The position numbers were made by a program, and so were the translations under genes. The notes below the pieces were generated by a model, which saw only the letters and a list, made by a program, of their open reading frames with translations, did not search any database and was not told the DNA's origin. Positions 14,583 through 23,108 of a stretch of 54,516 bases of DNA are shown piece by piece. Source of the stretch: BOKV01 sp041739465 (lineage in GTDB: Bacteria; Pseudomonadota; Alphaproteobacteria; Rhizobiales; Rhizobiaceae); the NCBI GenBank assembly GCA_041739465.1, contig JBGSNX010000007.1, positions 1-54,516 of the forward strand, written 5' to 3'. Position 1 is the stretch's first letter; every line of letters starts with the position of its first letter.

Positions 14583-15566
14583 CTAGCCGCCGCCCACCAG
14601 AACGCCGACGCCGAAGACCAGCGCGCCGCCAAGCACCACCTGGAAGATGGCGCGGCCCCACGGGGTTTCCATGTAGTGGTTCTGGATCCAGGCAATGGCC
14701 CACAACTCGATGAAAACTACGGCGATTGCGATGCTGGTTGCGGTCCAGAAATCCGGAATGAGATAAGGCAACGCGTGGCCAAGGCCGCCAACCGCCGTCA
14801 TGATGCCAGTGGCAAGGCCGCGCTTGATCGGCGAGCCGCGACCGGAAATGACGCCATCATCGGAGGCGACTTCGGTAAATCCCATTGAAATGCCGGCACC
14901 AAGCGAGGCGGCAACCCCGACAAGAAAGGTTGTCCAGGTGTCTTGCGTCGCAAAGGCGGTGGCAAAGATCGGTGCCAGCGTCGAAACCGACCCATCCATC
15001 AGTCCGGCAAGGCCGGGCTGAACATAGGTCAGTACGAACTGGCGCTTTTCCTCAAGTGCCTCACCCAACTTCACGTCGTCCGGAGTGTGGGTCCGCTCAG
15101 CTGCCATTGCCGTGCCGATGTGCCCGGCCTCGGCTCTGGCAAGGTCGCCCAGCAGCTTGCGAATGGAAGCATCGGTCGTGCGGCGCGCGGCTTCTGCGTA
15201 GAAGCGGCAGGCCTGGCTTTCCATTTGCGCTGCCTGCTTGCGAACGAAATCGATCCCCTGCGGCTTCACCAGCCAGTCGGCCTTGCGATCGTAGAAGCCT
15301 TTGACGTGTTCGCGGCGAATGAGCGGTATGGTTTCACCGAATTTTTCGCGGTGCAGTTCAATCAGCCAGCGGCGGTGTTCGTCTTCCTCGGCTGACATCT
15401 CGTCAAAAATCTTGGCGCTGTCGGGAAAATCCTTGCGCAGCCAATCCGCATAGGTGCGGTAAATGCGGCCATCGTCTTCCTCGGAGGATATGGCCAAAGC
15501 AAGGATTTCCTGCTGCGACAGGCTGGTAAATTCGCGCTTTGAACTGGGCATGAAACGGGAGAGCAT
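14583..15566 (-). CDS. mbfA: Membrane-bound ferritin MbfA (ferritin-like + VIT1 domain, iron exporter)
   Basis: A 327-residue protein with an N-terminal ferritin-like diiron domain ('ISSEEDDGRIYRTYADWL', 'MSAEEDEHRRW', 'AQMESQACRFYAEAA', 'RAEAGHIGTAM') and a C-terminal VIT1/CCC1-type membrane domain. In Bradyrhizobium and Agrobacterium, MbfA exports iron and protects against iron and peroxide stress under Irr control. I chose ATG 15566 because AAGAAGG lies 7 bases upstream. An earlier ATG at 15614 would place the iron-control palindrome inside the coding region. It is divergent from the NlpC/P60-like gene. Confidence 0.93.
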   Translation of the reverse strand: MLSRFMPSSKREFTSLSQQEILALAISSEEDDGRIYRTYADWLRKDFPDSAKIFDEMSAEEDEHRRWLIELHREKFGETIPLIRREHVKGFYDRKADWLVKPQGIDFVRKQAAQMESQACRFYAEAARRTTDASIRKLLGDLARAEAGHIGTAMAAERTHTPDDVKLGEALEEKRQFVLTYVQPGLAGLMDGSVSTLAPIFATAFATQDTWTTFLVGVAASLGAGISMGFTEVASDDGVISGRGSPIKRGLATGIMTAVGGLGHALPYLIPDFWTATSIAIAVVFIELWAIAWIQNHYMETPWGRAIFQVVLGGALVFGVGVLVGGG

Positions 15567-15578
15567 GGGCAACCTTCT

Positions 15579-15593
15579 TTGGAATGATTCCAA
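15579..15593. promoter_or_regulatory. Iron control element (ICE box), probable Irr site before mbfA
   Basis: A perfect 7-bp inverted repeat TTGGAAT-G-ATTCCAA lies 13 bases upstream of the mbfA start codon. Irr proteins of Rhizobiales recognise palindromes of this type, and mbfA is a known Irr target in relatives. Binding here would block transcription when iron is low. Confidence 0.75.
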
Positions 15594-15756
15594 TGTAGTG
15601 TTGCTGTTTGTCATGTCAATGAAAAGCCGTCTGCCACCCGGTCACATGTTGGGTTCGATCGGCATAAATGTCGGGTTATGCTGGCATAAACGTGAGTTGA
15701 CGCGATGGTGTTTTGGCCGGAAATTGGCCGTCAGTAGCGGCTTTCGGGGGAGATGC

Positions 15757-16596
15757 ATGTCACGGATCGATGATCTGCTAGACAGGTTTGGGCATTTGCT
15801 TGCCGGAAAACTGGTGCAAACCATTTCCGGCTATGAGCCCTACACCCCATCGGACTATGACACGTTGTGGGCAACGCTCAAGCCCGGGGACGTTTTGCTG
15901 ATCGAGGGCAACCAGCTGGTTTCTTCGACGATCAAGTACCTTACCAACTCCACGTGGAGCCACGCCGCCTTTTATGTCGGCCATGCACTTCCGCGCCCTG
16001 CCGATGGCAGCGAACGCCCCAGGCTCATCGAAAGCAATCTGGGCGAGGGTTGTGTGGCAACGCCGCTGTCTCGGTATGCCACCTACAACACGCGCATTTG
16101 CCGTCCCGTTGGCCTGACTGAAGAGGACCGCGCCCGCCTGGTGGCTTTCATGACCAGCAAACTTGGCGTGAAATACGATCTGCGCAACATATTCGACCTG
16201 TTACGGTACTTCTTCCCGGTGCCAATCCCCTCGCGCTTTCGCCGGCGCATGATTGCCCTGGGCTCGGGAGATCCCACGCGAGCCATCTGTTCGGCATTGA
16301 TTGCCGAAGGCTTCCAGTCGGTCGGCTATCCGATCTTGCCTGAAATCACCCATGCGCCGGGGCGCGCGCATGCCAAATCCATGTACTCCAAGAAGGAAAT
16401 CCTGCACATCCGCCACCACTCGCTGTTTGCACCGCGCGATTTCGACCTTTCCCCTTATTTCGAGATCATCAAGCCAACGCTTACTTCGGGATTCGACTAC
16501 AAGAAGGTCCGCTGGAGCGGCAAAACATCAGCCGATGACCTTGAACGCGAAAAGCGCAGCGATACCCGGGTGCAGGGCAGGGAAACCACGCTCTAG
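15757..16596 (+). CDS. YiiX/YebB-like permuted NlpC/P60 cysteine hydrolase
   Basis: A 279-residue protein with the circularly permuted papain-like order of YiiX-type hydrolases: the His first ('TWSHAAFYVG', His69) and the Cys later ('ICSALIAEGF', Cys178). Family members act as amidases or peptidases, often at lipids or the cell envelope. There is no signal peptide, but an amphipathic N-terminus may contact the membrane. ATG 15757 follows a GGGGGAG site at short spacing. It is transcribed divergently from mbfA. The substrate is unknown. Confidence 0.8.
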   Translation: MSRIDDLLDRFGHLLAGKLVQTISGYEPYTPSDYDTLWATLKPGDVLLIEGNQLVSSTIKYLTNSTWSHAAFYVGHALPRPADGSERPRLIESNLGEGCVATPLSRYATYNTRICRPVGLTEEDRARLVAFMTSKLGVKYDLRNIFDLLRYFFPVPIPSRFRRRMIALGSGDPTRAICSALIAEGFQSVGYPILPEITHAPGRAHAKSMYSKKEILHIRHHSLFAPRDFDLSPYFEIIKPTLTSGFDYKKVRWSGKTSADDLEREKRSDTRVQGRETTL

Positions 16597-16645
16597 TGGT
16601 GCGATCCTGACAGATCGTTGGTATCCAACCATTTGGGTCAGACCA

Positions 16646-17419
16646 TCAACTGCAGATATAATAAGTGCAATCTTTGCCGTGGCAGCCAAGGTCGAGATGG
16701 AAATGCTCGCGGTGTTCGGCGTTTTCGTCCGGTCCAAGCACTGTCGAGAACAGCGCACATGAAGCTGCATGCACTCCTGTCAAATAGTGGGCCTGCGGGG
16801 TTGTCGCGCGTGTCTGCGGCGCAGCCGGTTTTTCTCCGGCAGGCGGCAATGACTGCAAATGCGGCCAACCTTCAGCGACGCTGATGCGCCGTCCGTCGGC
16901 CAGCCAGAACGCGGAAATGTCATAGGCATTGGCAAATGCATGTTCTGAAAGCTTGCCGCTGGATGCCCGGTTCCGGTTGCGGCACTCATAGCCATTGCCG
17001 CCCTCGATCTTTGCTAGGTCTGAGCCAAGAACATCGCGCGCCAGTTTTTGCGCCTCTGGCAGGAATTGCGCTAATGTTGTTGCCATGCCGCAGGTCAGCA
17101 CCACCTCGCCGGACAAGGCAACGCTGCCGACCGCGGTGATCATCACCGGCGAAGCGGCACCACAATCGCCTTCGGCAATGGACTGCAATTGTTTCCCGGT
17201 CACCAGACCCAGCCGCAAAGCTGCGCAATGTTCGCGGCGATCGGGCCTTGCGACTTCAACAACGGCCTGACCTGCAGCCGTGTTCGGGCTTGCATCCGTG
17301 TTCGGGGTTGCGCCTGCGGGCGCTTGCATTGAAGGGCGTCTGTCGGGAACCGGAATGTCCTGTCCGGCGGCAGGCGCAAGGCCGGCAATCAACATGACAA
17401 TTGCCGTGATTTTCTTCAT
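16646..17419 (-). CDS. Extensin-like family protein (exported)
   Basis: A 257-residue exported protein. The signal peptide covers about 1-19, followed by a Pro/Ala-rich spacer and the extensin-like C-terminal domain ('SEHAFANAYDISAFWLADG', 'EHREHFHLDLGCHG'). The conserved His/Asp/His arrangement resembles LAS/VanY-type zinc peptidases, so peptidoglycan processing is plausible but unproven. Several paired cysteines suggest disulfides in the periplasm. Its ATG overlaps the stop of the SulP gene by 4 bases, so the two are coupled. Confidence 0.85.
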   Translation of the reverse strand: MKKITAIVMLIAGLAPAAGQDIPVPDRRPSMQAPAGATPNTDASPNTAAGQAVVEVARPDRREHCAALRLGLVTGKQLQSIAEGDCGAASPVMITAVGSVALSGEVVLTCGMATTLAQFLPEAQKLARDVLGSDLAKIEGGNGYECRNRNRASSGKLSEHAFANAYDISAFWLADGRRISVAEGWPHLQSLPPAGEKPAAPQTRATTPQAHYLTGVHAASCALFSTVLGPDENAEHREHFHLDLGCHGKDCTYYICS

Positions 17420-19065
17420 GGCGTGCGTTCCGCGTGCATCTGCTGGATTGCCTCGGCAACATCCACCGCAAAAATGACCTGTGGCGGCTTGACGCCATGC
17501 GCATTGAGCATGAGCCGCGCCTGCACCGATGCCCCGGCTATGGCAACCTTGGCGCCCTTCTTTGCGGCTTTGCGCACGGCGCCTTCCAGCACATTGGCAG
17601 CGGTCGAATCCAACAAAGGCACCGCAGAACAGTCGAGCACGAAATTGGCGCTGCGGTCAGCGATCCGGTCCAGAACGGTACCCACAGCAGCGGCCGCGCC
17701 AAAGAAGAAGGCTCCCGATATGCGGTAGACGACCGTGTCCTTGCCGATGTTTCCAAAGCCCGCATTTTCGGCAGGATTGTTCTCCTCCACCAATACCGAC
17801 TTGCCCATGCGGTCGATGAACAGGAACGCGCCAATCACGAAGCCGGTCAGGATTCCTTCCATCAGATCGCGTGTCAAGGTCACAGCAAATGTGGCAAACA
17901 GCACCAGCGCATCGCCACGCGAGGCGGAAGAAATCTGGGCAATTGCATGCCGCTCCACCATGTTGAACGCCACCAGAGCCAAGACCCCGGCCAGACAGGC
18001 CAGCGGAACATAAGACGCCAGCGGGGCTGCAAGCAGCATAAAGCCAAGCAGGAATACCGAATGCAGCATGCCTGAAACCGGCCCATGTGCATGGGCGCGC
18101 ACATTTGTGGCTGTGCGGGCAATGGTGCCGGTGACGCAAAATCCGCCAAACAGCGCGCTGCCCATGTTGGCAAAGCCTTGTGCTGCAAGTTCGGCATTGG
18201 AACGGTGCCGCCGGCCACTCATGCCATCGGCAACAACGGCGGAAAGCAGCGATTCAATGGCACCCAGCAGCGCAAAGGAAAATGCCGATGGTAATACGGC
18301 CATTACCTTGTCCGGGCTGAAATCAGGCAGTGCAGGCAGTGGCAGAGTGCGCGGTATGCCGCCAAACTTGCTGCCGATGGTCTCGATGGGCAAAGAAAGC
18401 AGGGCAGCGGCCGTGGACGCTGCAACCACGGCAATCAACATGCCCGGCCAACCCGGCCGGGTCATGCGCAATCCCTGGATGATGGCAATTGTCAGCATGG
18501 CAATGGCCAGCGCCGAAGCATTCCAGGTCGGCAGGGCATCCCAAAGCACCGGCAGCTTTTCAAACAAGGGGGCCGGCTCAGTGACAGAAAGCTTCAAGCC
18601 GAACAGATCGCGCAGCTGGCTGGCAAAAATGATTGCCCCGATTGCCGCCGTGAAGCCGACTGTCACCGGATAGGGAATGTATTTGACGTAGGTTCCAAGC
18701 CGCAGATACCCCGCTGCAGCAAGTATGATCCCCGAAATGAATGTGGCAAGCACCAGCCCGTCAATGCCGTGCGCTGCCATGGTTGTGGCCACCAGCACGA
18801 TGAACGCACCAGCCGGTCCGCCGACCTGAAAGCGGCTGCCGCCCAACGCCGACACCAGAAACCCGCCGATGATTGCCGTGGTCAGGCCGCGGTCGGGCGA
18901 AACACCCGATGCAATGGCGATTGCCATCGAAAGCGGCAATGCGACGATGGCCACCGTCAACCCGGCAATGGCATCGGCGCGCAGGTTCGCTGCGGTGTAG
19001 CCCTCCTCGAAGACACTCACGAGTTTGGGCGTGAACTCCTCAAAACGGCTTTGAGCGGCTGTCAT
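17416..19065 (-). CDS. SulP-family anion transporter with STAS domain
   Basis: A 549-residue inner-membrane protein with about a dozen hydrophobic segments beginning 'AGLTVAIVALPLSMAIAIASGV', the SulP entrance motif, followed by a C-terminal STAS domain (about 440-549; 'NFVLDCSAVPLLDSTAANVLEG'). The family carries sulfate, bicarbonate or dicarboxylates; the substrate is not evident. I took ATG 19065 (MTAAQSRF...). A 14-residue extension is possible but unsupported. It overlaps the downstream extensin-like gene. Confidence 0.9.
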   Translation of the reverse strand: MTAAQSRFEEFTPKLVSVFEEGYTAANLRADAIAGLTVAIVALPLSMAIAIASGVSPDRGLTTAIIGGFLVSALGGSRFQVGGPAGAFIVLVATTMAAHGIDGLVLATFISGIILAAAGYLRLGTYVKYIPYPVTVGFTAAIGAIIFASQLRDLFGLKLSVTEPAPLFEKLPVLWDALPTWNASALAIAMLTIAIIQGLRMTRPGWPGMLIAVVAASTAAALLSLPIETIGSKFGGIPRTLPLPALPDFSPDKVMAVLPSAFSFALLGAIESLLSAVVADGMSGRRHRSNAELAAQGFANMGSALFGGFCVTGTIARTATNVRAHAHGPVSGMLHSVFLLGFMLLAAPLASYVPLACLAGVLALVAFNMVERHAIAQISSASRGDALVLFATFAVTLTRDLMEGILTGFVIGAFLFIDRMGKSVLVEENNPAENAGFGNIGKDTVVYRISGAFFFGAAAAVGTVLDRIADRSANFVLDCSAVPLLDSTAANVLEGAVRKAAKKGAKVAIAGASVQARLMLNAHGVKPPQVIFAVDVAEAIQQMHAERTP

Positions 19066-19286
19066 TTCAGTATCCAGATTGCGCAATGCGCGATTATGGC
19101 AGATCAAAGGGTCCAGATGAAAGGGGTACTACGGGTCGGCGCGTCGCTTTCAACGTCGTGCAGGCACGCTGCAATGGAACCAGTGCGTGAACCCAATTCA
19201 ACTGTTTGAATAAACGTAGCAAATCAGGATCAGAACTTCCAGTGATGGAGGTTTTGATGGCTCGGTCCGATTTATCTGTTGGGGAA

Positions 19287-19377
<91 letters not shown>

Positions 19378-19604
19378 AGCTGTATTCACCCGGCGGTTAC
19401 CCGAGTGGCTTGTGGAAAGCGCACGCCTTCCGAAGAACGGCGCACTTATACAAGGTGATGCGCACACCGCAAGCGCCAAGCACAAATCAGTGAGTGAATT
19501 CGCGCCGCGTTGCCAAAGGGCAGCGGCGCACCTACATTGGTGTCAGGTACTTGGGTGCGGGCCGAAACAGGCCCGGACACCGTATATGGAAGCTGCTTGT
19601 TGTC

Positions 19605-19928
19605 ATGTTGGGACTTGTTTTCAGGCTCGCCAGCCTCGTTTGCCTTGCCATCGCGCTGATTGCCGGCGTGCTGGACCTGACGCGTTCAATTGCCGACAAG
19701 GTGCTGGTGATGACGCCCTTGCAGACCGACTGGCTGCAATATTCGCCAAATTCGCTCTCCCTGCTGCGCGAAGCAGTGATCACACATGTGCATCCCTACT
19801 TGTGGTCGCCGGTGATCGAAACGGTGCTTTCCGCACCCACATGGGCAATTTTTGCACTGTTCGCGCTGATCTTCGCCATGGCAGTGCGAAGCCGCAGGCG
19901 GCGCTGGCAGGAAAATTTCGGTGCCTGA
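19605..19928 (+). CDS. Small inner-membrane protein of unknown function
   Basis: A 107-residue protein with two hydrophobic helices (about 3-22 and 80-98) and a basic end ('RSRRRRWQENFGA'). Between them lies a periplasmic-size loop containing 'TRSIADKVLVMTPLQTDWLQ'. Similar small membrane proteins with a 'TRSIA...L.MTPL..DW' pattern occur widely in Rhizobiales, but I know of no assigned function. ATG 19605 was chosen as the start nearest the first helix; an upstream reading to 19494 is arginine-rich and unlikely. It precedes msrA by 54 bases. Confidence 0.7.
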   Translation: MLGLVFRLASLVCLAIALIAGVLDLTRSIADKVLVMTPLQTDWLQYSPNSLSLLREAVITHVHPYLWSPVIETVLSAPTWAIFALFALIFAMAVRSRRRRWQENFGA

Positions 19929-19982
19929 CAAGTTCAGGCAAGCGTTTCAACAGGCCGGATGCTCTGGCCGGAAAGGAAGAAA

Positions 19983-20648
19983 ATGTTTCTTCTCAACATG
20001 CTCAACAACAAACTGAAACTGCCCCCGCGCGAGAATGCACTGCCCGGCCGGGCACAGGTGCAGCCAACCGCAAGCCACCATTTCGTCAAAGGCGCGCTCC
20101 TCAAGGGGCCGCATCCGCAAGGCATGGAAACCGTCTTGCTCGGCCTTGGCTGTTTCTGGGGCGCAGAACGCAAGTTCTGGCAGTTGCCGGGCGTGCATAT
20201 AACAGCCGTCGGCTATGCAGCCGGCTTCACGCTGAACCCGACCTATCAGGAAGTTTGCACCGGTCTTACCGGCCACAATGAGGTGGTGCAGGTGGTTTTC
20301 GATCCAGCCAAGGTCAGCTTTGCCACAATTTTGAAGGTTTTCTTCGAATCGCACGATCCAACCCAAGGCATGCGCCAAGGCAATGATGTCGGCACGCAAT
20401 ACCGCTCAGGCATCTATGTCACCAGCGAAGCGCAAAAGATGGCCGCCATCGGCGCGCGCGATGCCTATCGTGACGCGCTGCAAAAAGCCGGACGCGACAG
20501 CGGCATCACCACCGAGATCATCGAAGCGCCGGAATTTTACTACGCCGAAGAATACCACCAGCAATATCTGGCGAAGAACCCGTCGGGCTATTGCGGACTG
20601 GGCGGCACTGGCGTCGCCTGCCCGATCGGCACGGGCGTGGCCGCCTGA
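19983..20648 (+). CDS. msrA: Peptide-methionine (S)-S-oxide reductase
   Basis: MsrA, 221 residues, repairs the S-epimer of oxidised methionine using thioredoxin. The catalytic motif 'GCFWG' is at 56-60 (Cys57), with 'TGHNEVVQVVFDP' and 'YHQQYLAKNPSGYCG' supplying the C-terminal resolving Cys. An N-terminal stretch of about 45 residues precedes the catalytic strand, as in other alphaproteobacterial MsrA. ATG 19983 has AGGAAG upstream. It converges on mepA with 10 bases between stop codons. Confidence 0.97.
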   Translation: MFLLNMLNNKLKLPPRENALPGRAQVQPTASHHFVKGALLKGPHPQGMETVLLGLGCFWGAERKFWQLPGVHITAVGYAAGFTLNPTYQEVCTGLTGHNEVVQVVFDPAKVSFATILKVFFESHDPTQGMRQGNDVGTQYRSGIYVTSEAQKMAAIGARDAYRDALQKAGRDSGITTEIIEAPEFYYAEEYHQQYLAKNPSGYCGLGGTGVACPIGTGVAA

Positions 20649-20658
20649 GCCTTTCTGA

Positions 20659-21786
20659 TCAATTGCCGATGTTCGCCTGTGGCCGGCGAAGCGGAACGGG
20701 AATGCCTTGCGTCTTTGCAGGGTCGGTAACGGCAGGCTGCTGCTGCTGAGCGGCAGTTGCTGGACCTTTTGCTTCAATGGGTCGCGATTTGGCAGCAACC
20801 GCCGGATCGAACGCCGGCATGTCGAGCGGCGGGGCCCTGAAAGTTGCTTCGCGTATCTTGTACTGTGCCCGATCGAGCGGCTTGGCCGGGGCACCCAGTA
20901 TTTGGGCGCAGGCAGGCGGCAGGTCGGATACCATCATCGGGCGCGGTGGCTTCTGCGGTTTTTCAGGCTTGGACGGCTTTTTCTTGGGCGCCAGCGCCAC
21001 GTCAAACCACCATTGCAACGACTTGTCGCAGCCTTCGCCCTGAACCACATCGGCCTGCTTTTTGCAGGCGGGTGAGCCATCCTGGCAACCGATGCGCAGG
21101 TGGAAATGGTAGTGGTGGCCGTAATACGGCCTCACCTTTCCAAGCCAGGACCGATCCCCCTTTACGGTGTCGCACAGCTTTTTCTTGACCCCTGGGTGGA
21201 CAAGAATGCGCTCGACATCGGGAAAATTGGCGGCATTGCGCAAAAGCGCCTCATGCGCCCGGGTCCAACGCTTGTCATCAACGTAGTTCGACTTGTCCTT
21301 GAGGACTGAAATTGCGCTCAAATCTTCGCGCTGTTGGTAATTGAGCCGCTCGCTTGGCATCGGCATGAACCACAAATCGGCGTCAAGGCCGATCTGGTGC
21401 GAAGCGTGTCCGGTCAGCATGGGCCCGCCGCGCGGCTGCGATATGTCACCGACCATAAGGCCGTTCCAGCCGTCTTCCTTCGCCTTTACTGACAGTTTCT
21501 CGATCGTGGAGATCAGCGCGGGATGCCCCCAGCGGCGGTTGCGCGAAAGCCGCATCACCTGCCAATCAGGACCATCAACCGGAATGGCGACGGCACCGGC
21601 CATGCACCCCTTTGAATAGAACCCGACCGACTGGGGCTTGGCATCAGCCGGCAATGCCTGCGACCCGAACGCCTGTTTGGCTGGCTGCTGCGCGAATGCA
21701 GGGGTGGGGATGGCAAAAGACAATGCCATGGTAAATGTCAGGGCTTTGGCCAGCAAAGACTGCGGTTTTTTCTGCATCCTGATCAT
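20659..21786 (-). CDS. mepA: Penicillin-insensitive murein endopeptidase
   Basis: A 375-residue periplasmic LAS-type zinc peptidase that cuts D,D/L,D cross-links in peptidoglycan. The signal peptide ends near residue 32 (PAFA-Q). The zinc-site motif 'GHASHQIGLDADLWF' (His130, Asp137 by analogy with E. coli His113/Asp120) and 'HHYHFHLRIGC' (third ligand) are present. Cysteines characteristic of the family are kept. A proline/alanine-rich C-terminal tail of about 90 residues follows the catalytic domain and ends in 'VPLRRPQ'. Confidence 0.95.
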   Translation of the reverse strand: MIRMQKKPQSLLAKALTFTMALSFAIPTPAFAQQPAKQAFGSQALPADAKPQSVGFYSKGCMAGAVAIPVDGPDWQVMRLSRNRRWGHPALISTIEKLSVKAKEDGWNGLMVGDISQPRGGPMLTGHASHQIGLDADLWFMPMPSERLNYQQREDLSAISVLKDKSNYVDDKRWTRAHEALLRNAANFPDVERILVHPGVKKKLCDTVKGDRSWLGKVRPYYGHHYHFHLRIGCQDGSPACKKQADVVQGEGCDKSLQWWFDVALAPKKKPSKPEKPQKPPRPMMVSDLPPACAQILGAPAKPLDRAQYKIREATFRAPPLDMPAFDPAVAAKSRPIEAKGPATAAQQQQPAVTDPAKTQGIPVPLRRPQANIGN

Positions 21787-21828
21787 GTTGCCTCGCGCAG
21801 GTTATCCCTGAAAACCGGAACCATAATA

Positions 21829-21870
21829 GCGGCTGCTTTGAAAACCGTTAACCCTGTTTGAAGCAGCCGC
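21829..21870. promoter_or_regulatory. 10-bp inverted repeat and direct repeats between mepA and the HtpX-like gene
   Basis: GCGGCTGCTT (21829-21838) and AAGCAGCCGC (21861-21870) are perfect inverted copies around a 22-base loop. A 9-base direct repeat TGAAAACCG occurs at 21809-21817 and 21839-21847. The region is the shared upstream region of two divergent envelope-protease genes, so an operator or a 5' hairpin is plausible. Confidence 0.4.
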
Positions 21871-21892
21871 ATTTCAGGGCCATATAGGGATC

Positions 21893-23038
21893 GTGTCGTG
21901 GATTCCGAGCGAACTGGAACATTTCATGCAGATCGACAGCTTTGCACAAAGACAGCACCGCTTTTTGAACTGGCTGCACACAGTACTGCTGGTCGGTGGA
22001 TCGCTGCTGCTGTTTGTTGCCTGCGCTTTCCTGTTTTTGGGGCCGGGCGGCATTTTTCAAGCGGCAATCTTTGCAGCTGTCAGCCTGTTCATGGCGAGCC
22101 GGGTTTCACCGGCGCTGGTGTTGCGAATGTACAAGGCACATCCGGTGGGGCGGGAAGAATTTCCAGTTGGCCACGCCATCCTTGATGCGCTGGCCGAGCG
22201 GGCAGGCCTGCCTGCAAGGCCGAAGCTTTATGTCATGCCATCCAATTTGATGAACGCGTTTGCGGTCGGCAAGACCGCAGACAGCGCAATCTGCTTTACC
22301 GACAAGCTGATCCGCTCACTGACGCAGCGCGAACTGGCGGGCGTGATGGCCCATGAGGTCAGTCACATCGTCAATGGCGACATCAAGGTCATGGCAATTG
22401 CCGACATGGTCAGCCGTTTCACCTCGCTGCTCTCGACTTTCGGCATTGTCAGCCTGTTGCTCAACCTTCCTGGCATGCTTTCAGGGCAGTCCGGCTTTGC
22501 CCCATGGCCAGCGGTGGTGCTGCTGCTGGCCGCACCCACCATTGGCGGGCTGCTGCAGCTTGCCCTGTCGCGAACACGCGAATTTGACGCGGATCTCGGT
22601 GCAGTCATGCTGACCGGTGACCCCGACGGGCTGGCCGGGGCATTGCGCAAGCTGGAGGCGGCACAAGGCCAGCATTGGGAGGGAATGGTTCTCCCAGGCA
22701 GCCGCAATCCACAACCATCGCTGTTGCGCACCCATCCACTGACCGCCGACCGGATCAAGCGGCTGATGGCAATGAAGGAACCCGGTGAGCAGCAGGACGA
22801 GCCACAGACCACTGCGCAAAGGACGGTGCGCAAGTCACAATCGCCGGTGCCCAAAATCCGGCCCACTTTCGGCCGCGACCCTTCAAGTTCCGGTTTCGGC
22901 CATGCCTCGCTGATGGGGTTTGCGCAATTGGCGCCGCTCGATCATCCGCACGAGGACAGTGCCGCTTGCGAGCAGTCGCTCAACCCGCCTCAGGGAAAGC
23001 CACGCATCCGCATATTGCACGGCGGCGTCTATTGGTGA
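21893..23038 (+). CDS. M48-family (HtpX-like) membrane zinc metalloprotease
   Basis: A 381-residue protein. Two N-terminal TM helices (about 27-50 and 53-70) precede an M48 catalytic domain with 'HEVSH' (His154, Glu155, His158) and a downstream Glu in 'SRTREFDADLGA'. A further hydrophobic hairpin follows near 175-225. HtpX-type proteases degrade damaged membrane proteins. The C-terminal 90 residues are polar and extend beyond the usual HtpX domain. Start GTG 21893; an ATG at 21926 (MQIDSFAQ) is a good alternative. It is divergent from mepA. Confidence 0.88.
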   Translation: MSWIPSELEHFMQIDSFAQRQHRFLNWLHTVLLVGGSLLLFVACAFLFLGPGGIFQAAIFAAVSLFMASRVSPALVLRMYKAHPVGREEFPVGHAILDALAERAGLPARPKLYVMPSNLMNAFAVGKTADSAICFTDKLIRSLTQRELAGVMAHEVSHIVNGDIKVMAIADMVSRFTSLLSTFGIVSLLLNLPGMLSGQSGFAPWPAVVLLLAAPTIGGLLQLALSRTREFDADLGAVMLTGDPDGLAGALRKLEAAQGQHWEGMVLPGSRNPQPSLLRTHPLTADRIKRLMAMKEPGEQQDEPQTTAQRTVRKSQSPVPKIRPTFGRDPSSSGFGHASLMGFAQLAPLDHPHEDSAACEQSLNPPQGKPRIRILHGGVYW

Positions 23039-23108
23039 GCGCGGGCCTGTAAGAAGGTTGCCGAATCTTCTAGGGTGGAAAGAGCCGGGGCTTTTTCAGG
23101 GGAAAGAC

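Noticed and set aside
22920..23108. Longer N-terminus for the PLP decarboxylase
   Set aside because: It overlaps the protease gene by over 100 bases; ATG 23109 has a strong ribosome site and the normal family start.
23039..23108. Terminator after the HtpX-like gene (AAAGAGCC-GG-GGCTTTTT)
   Set aside because: The loop would be only two bases and one pair mismatches; not convincing.
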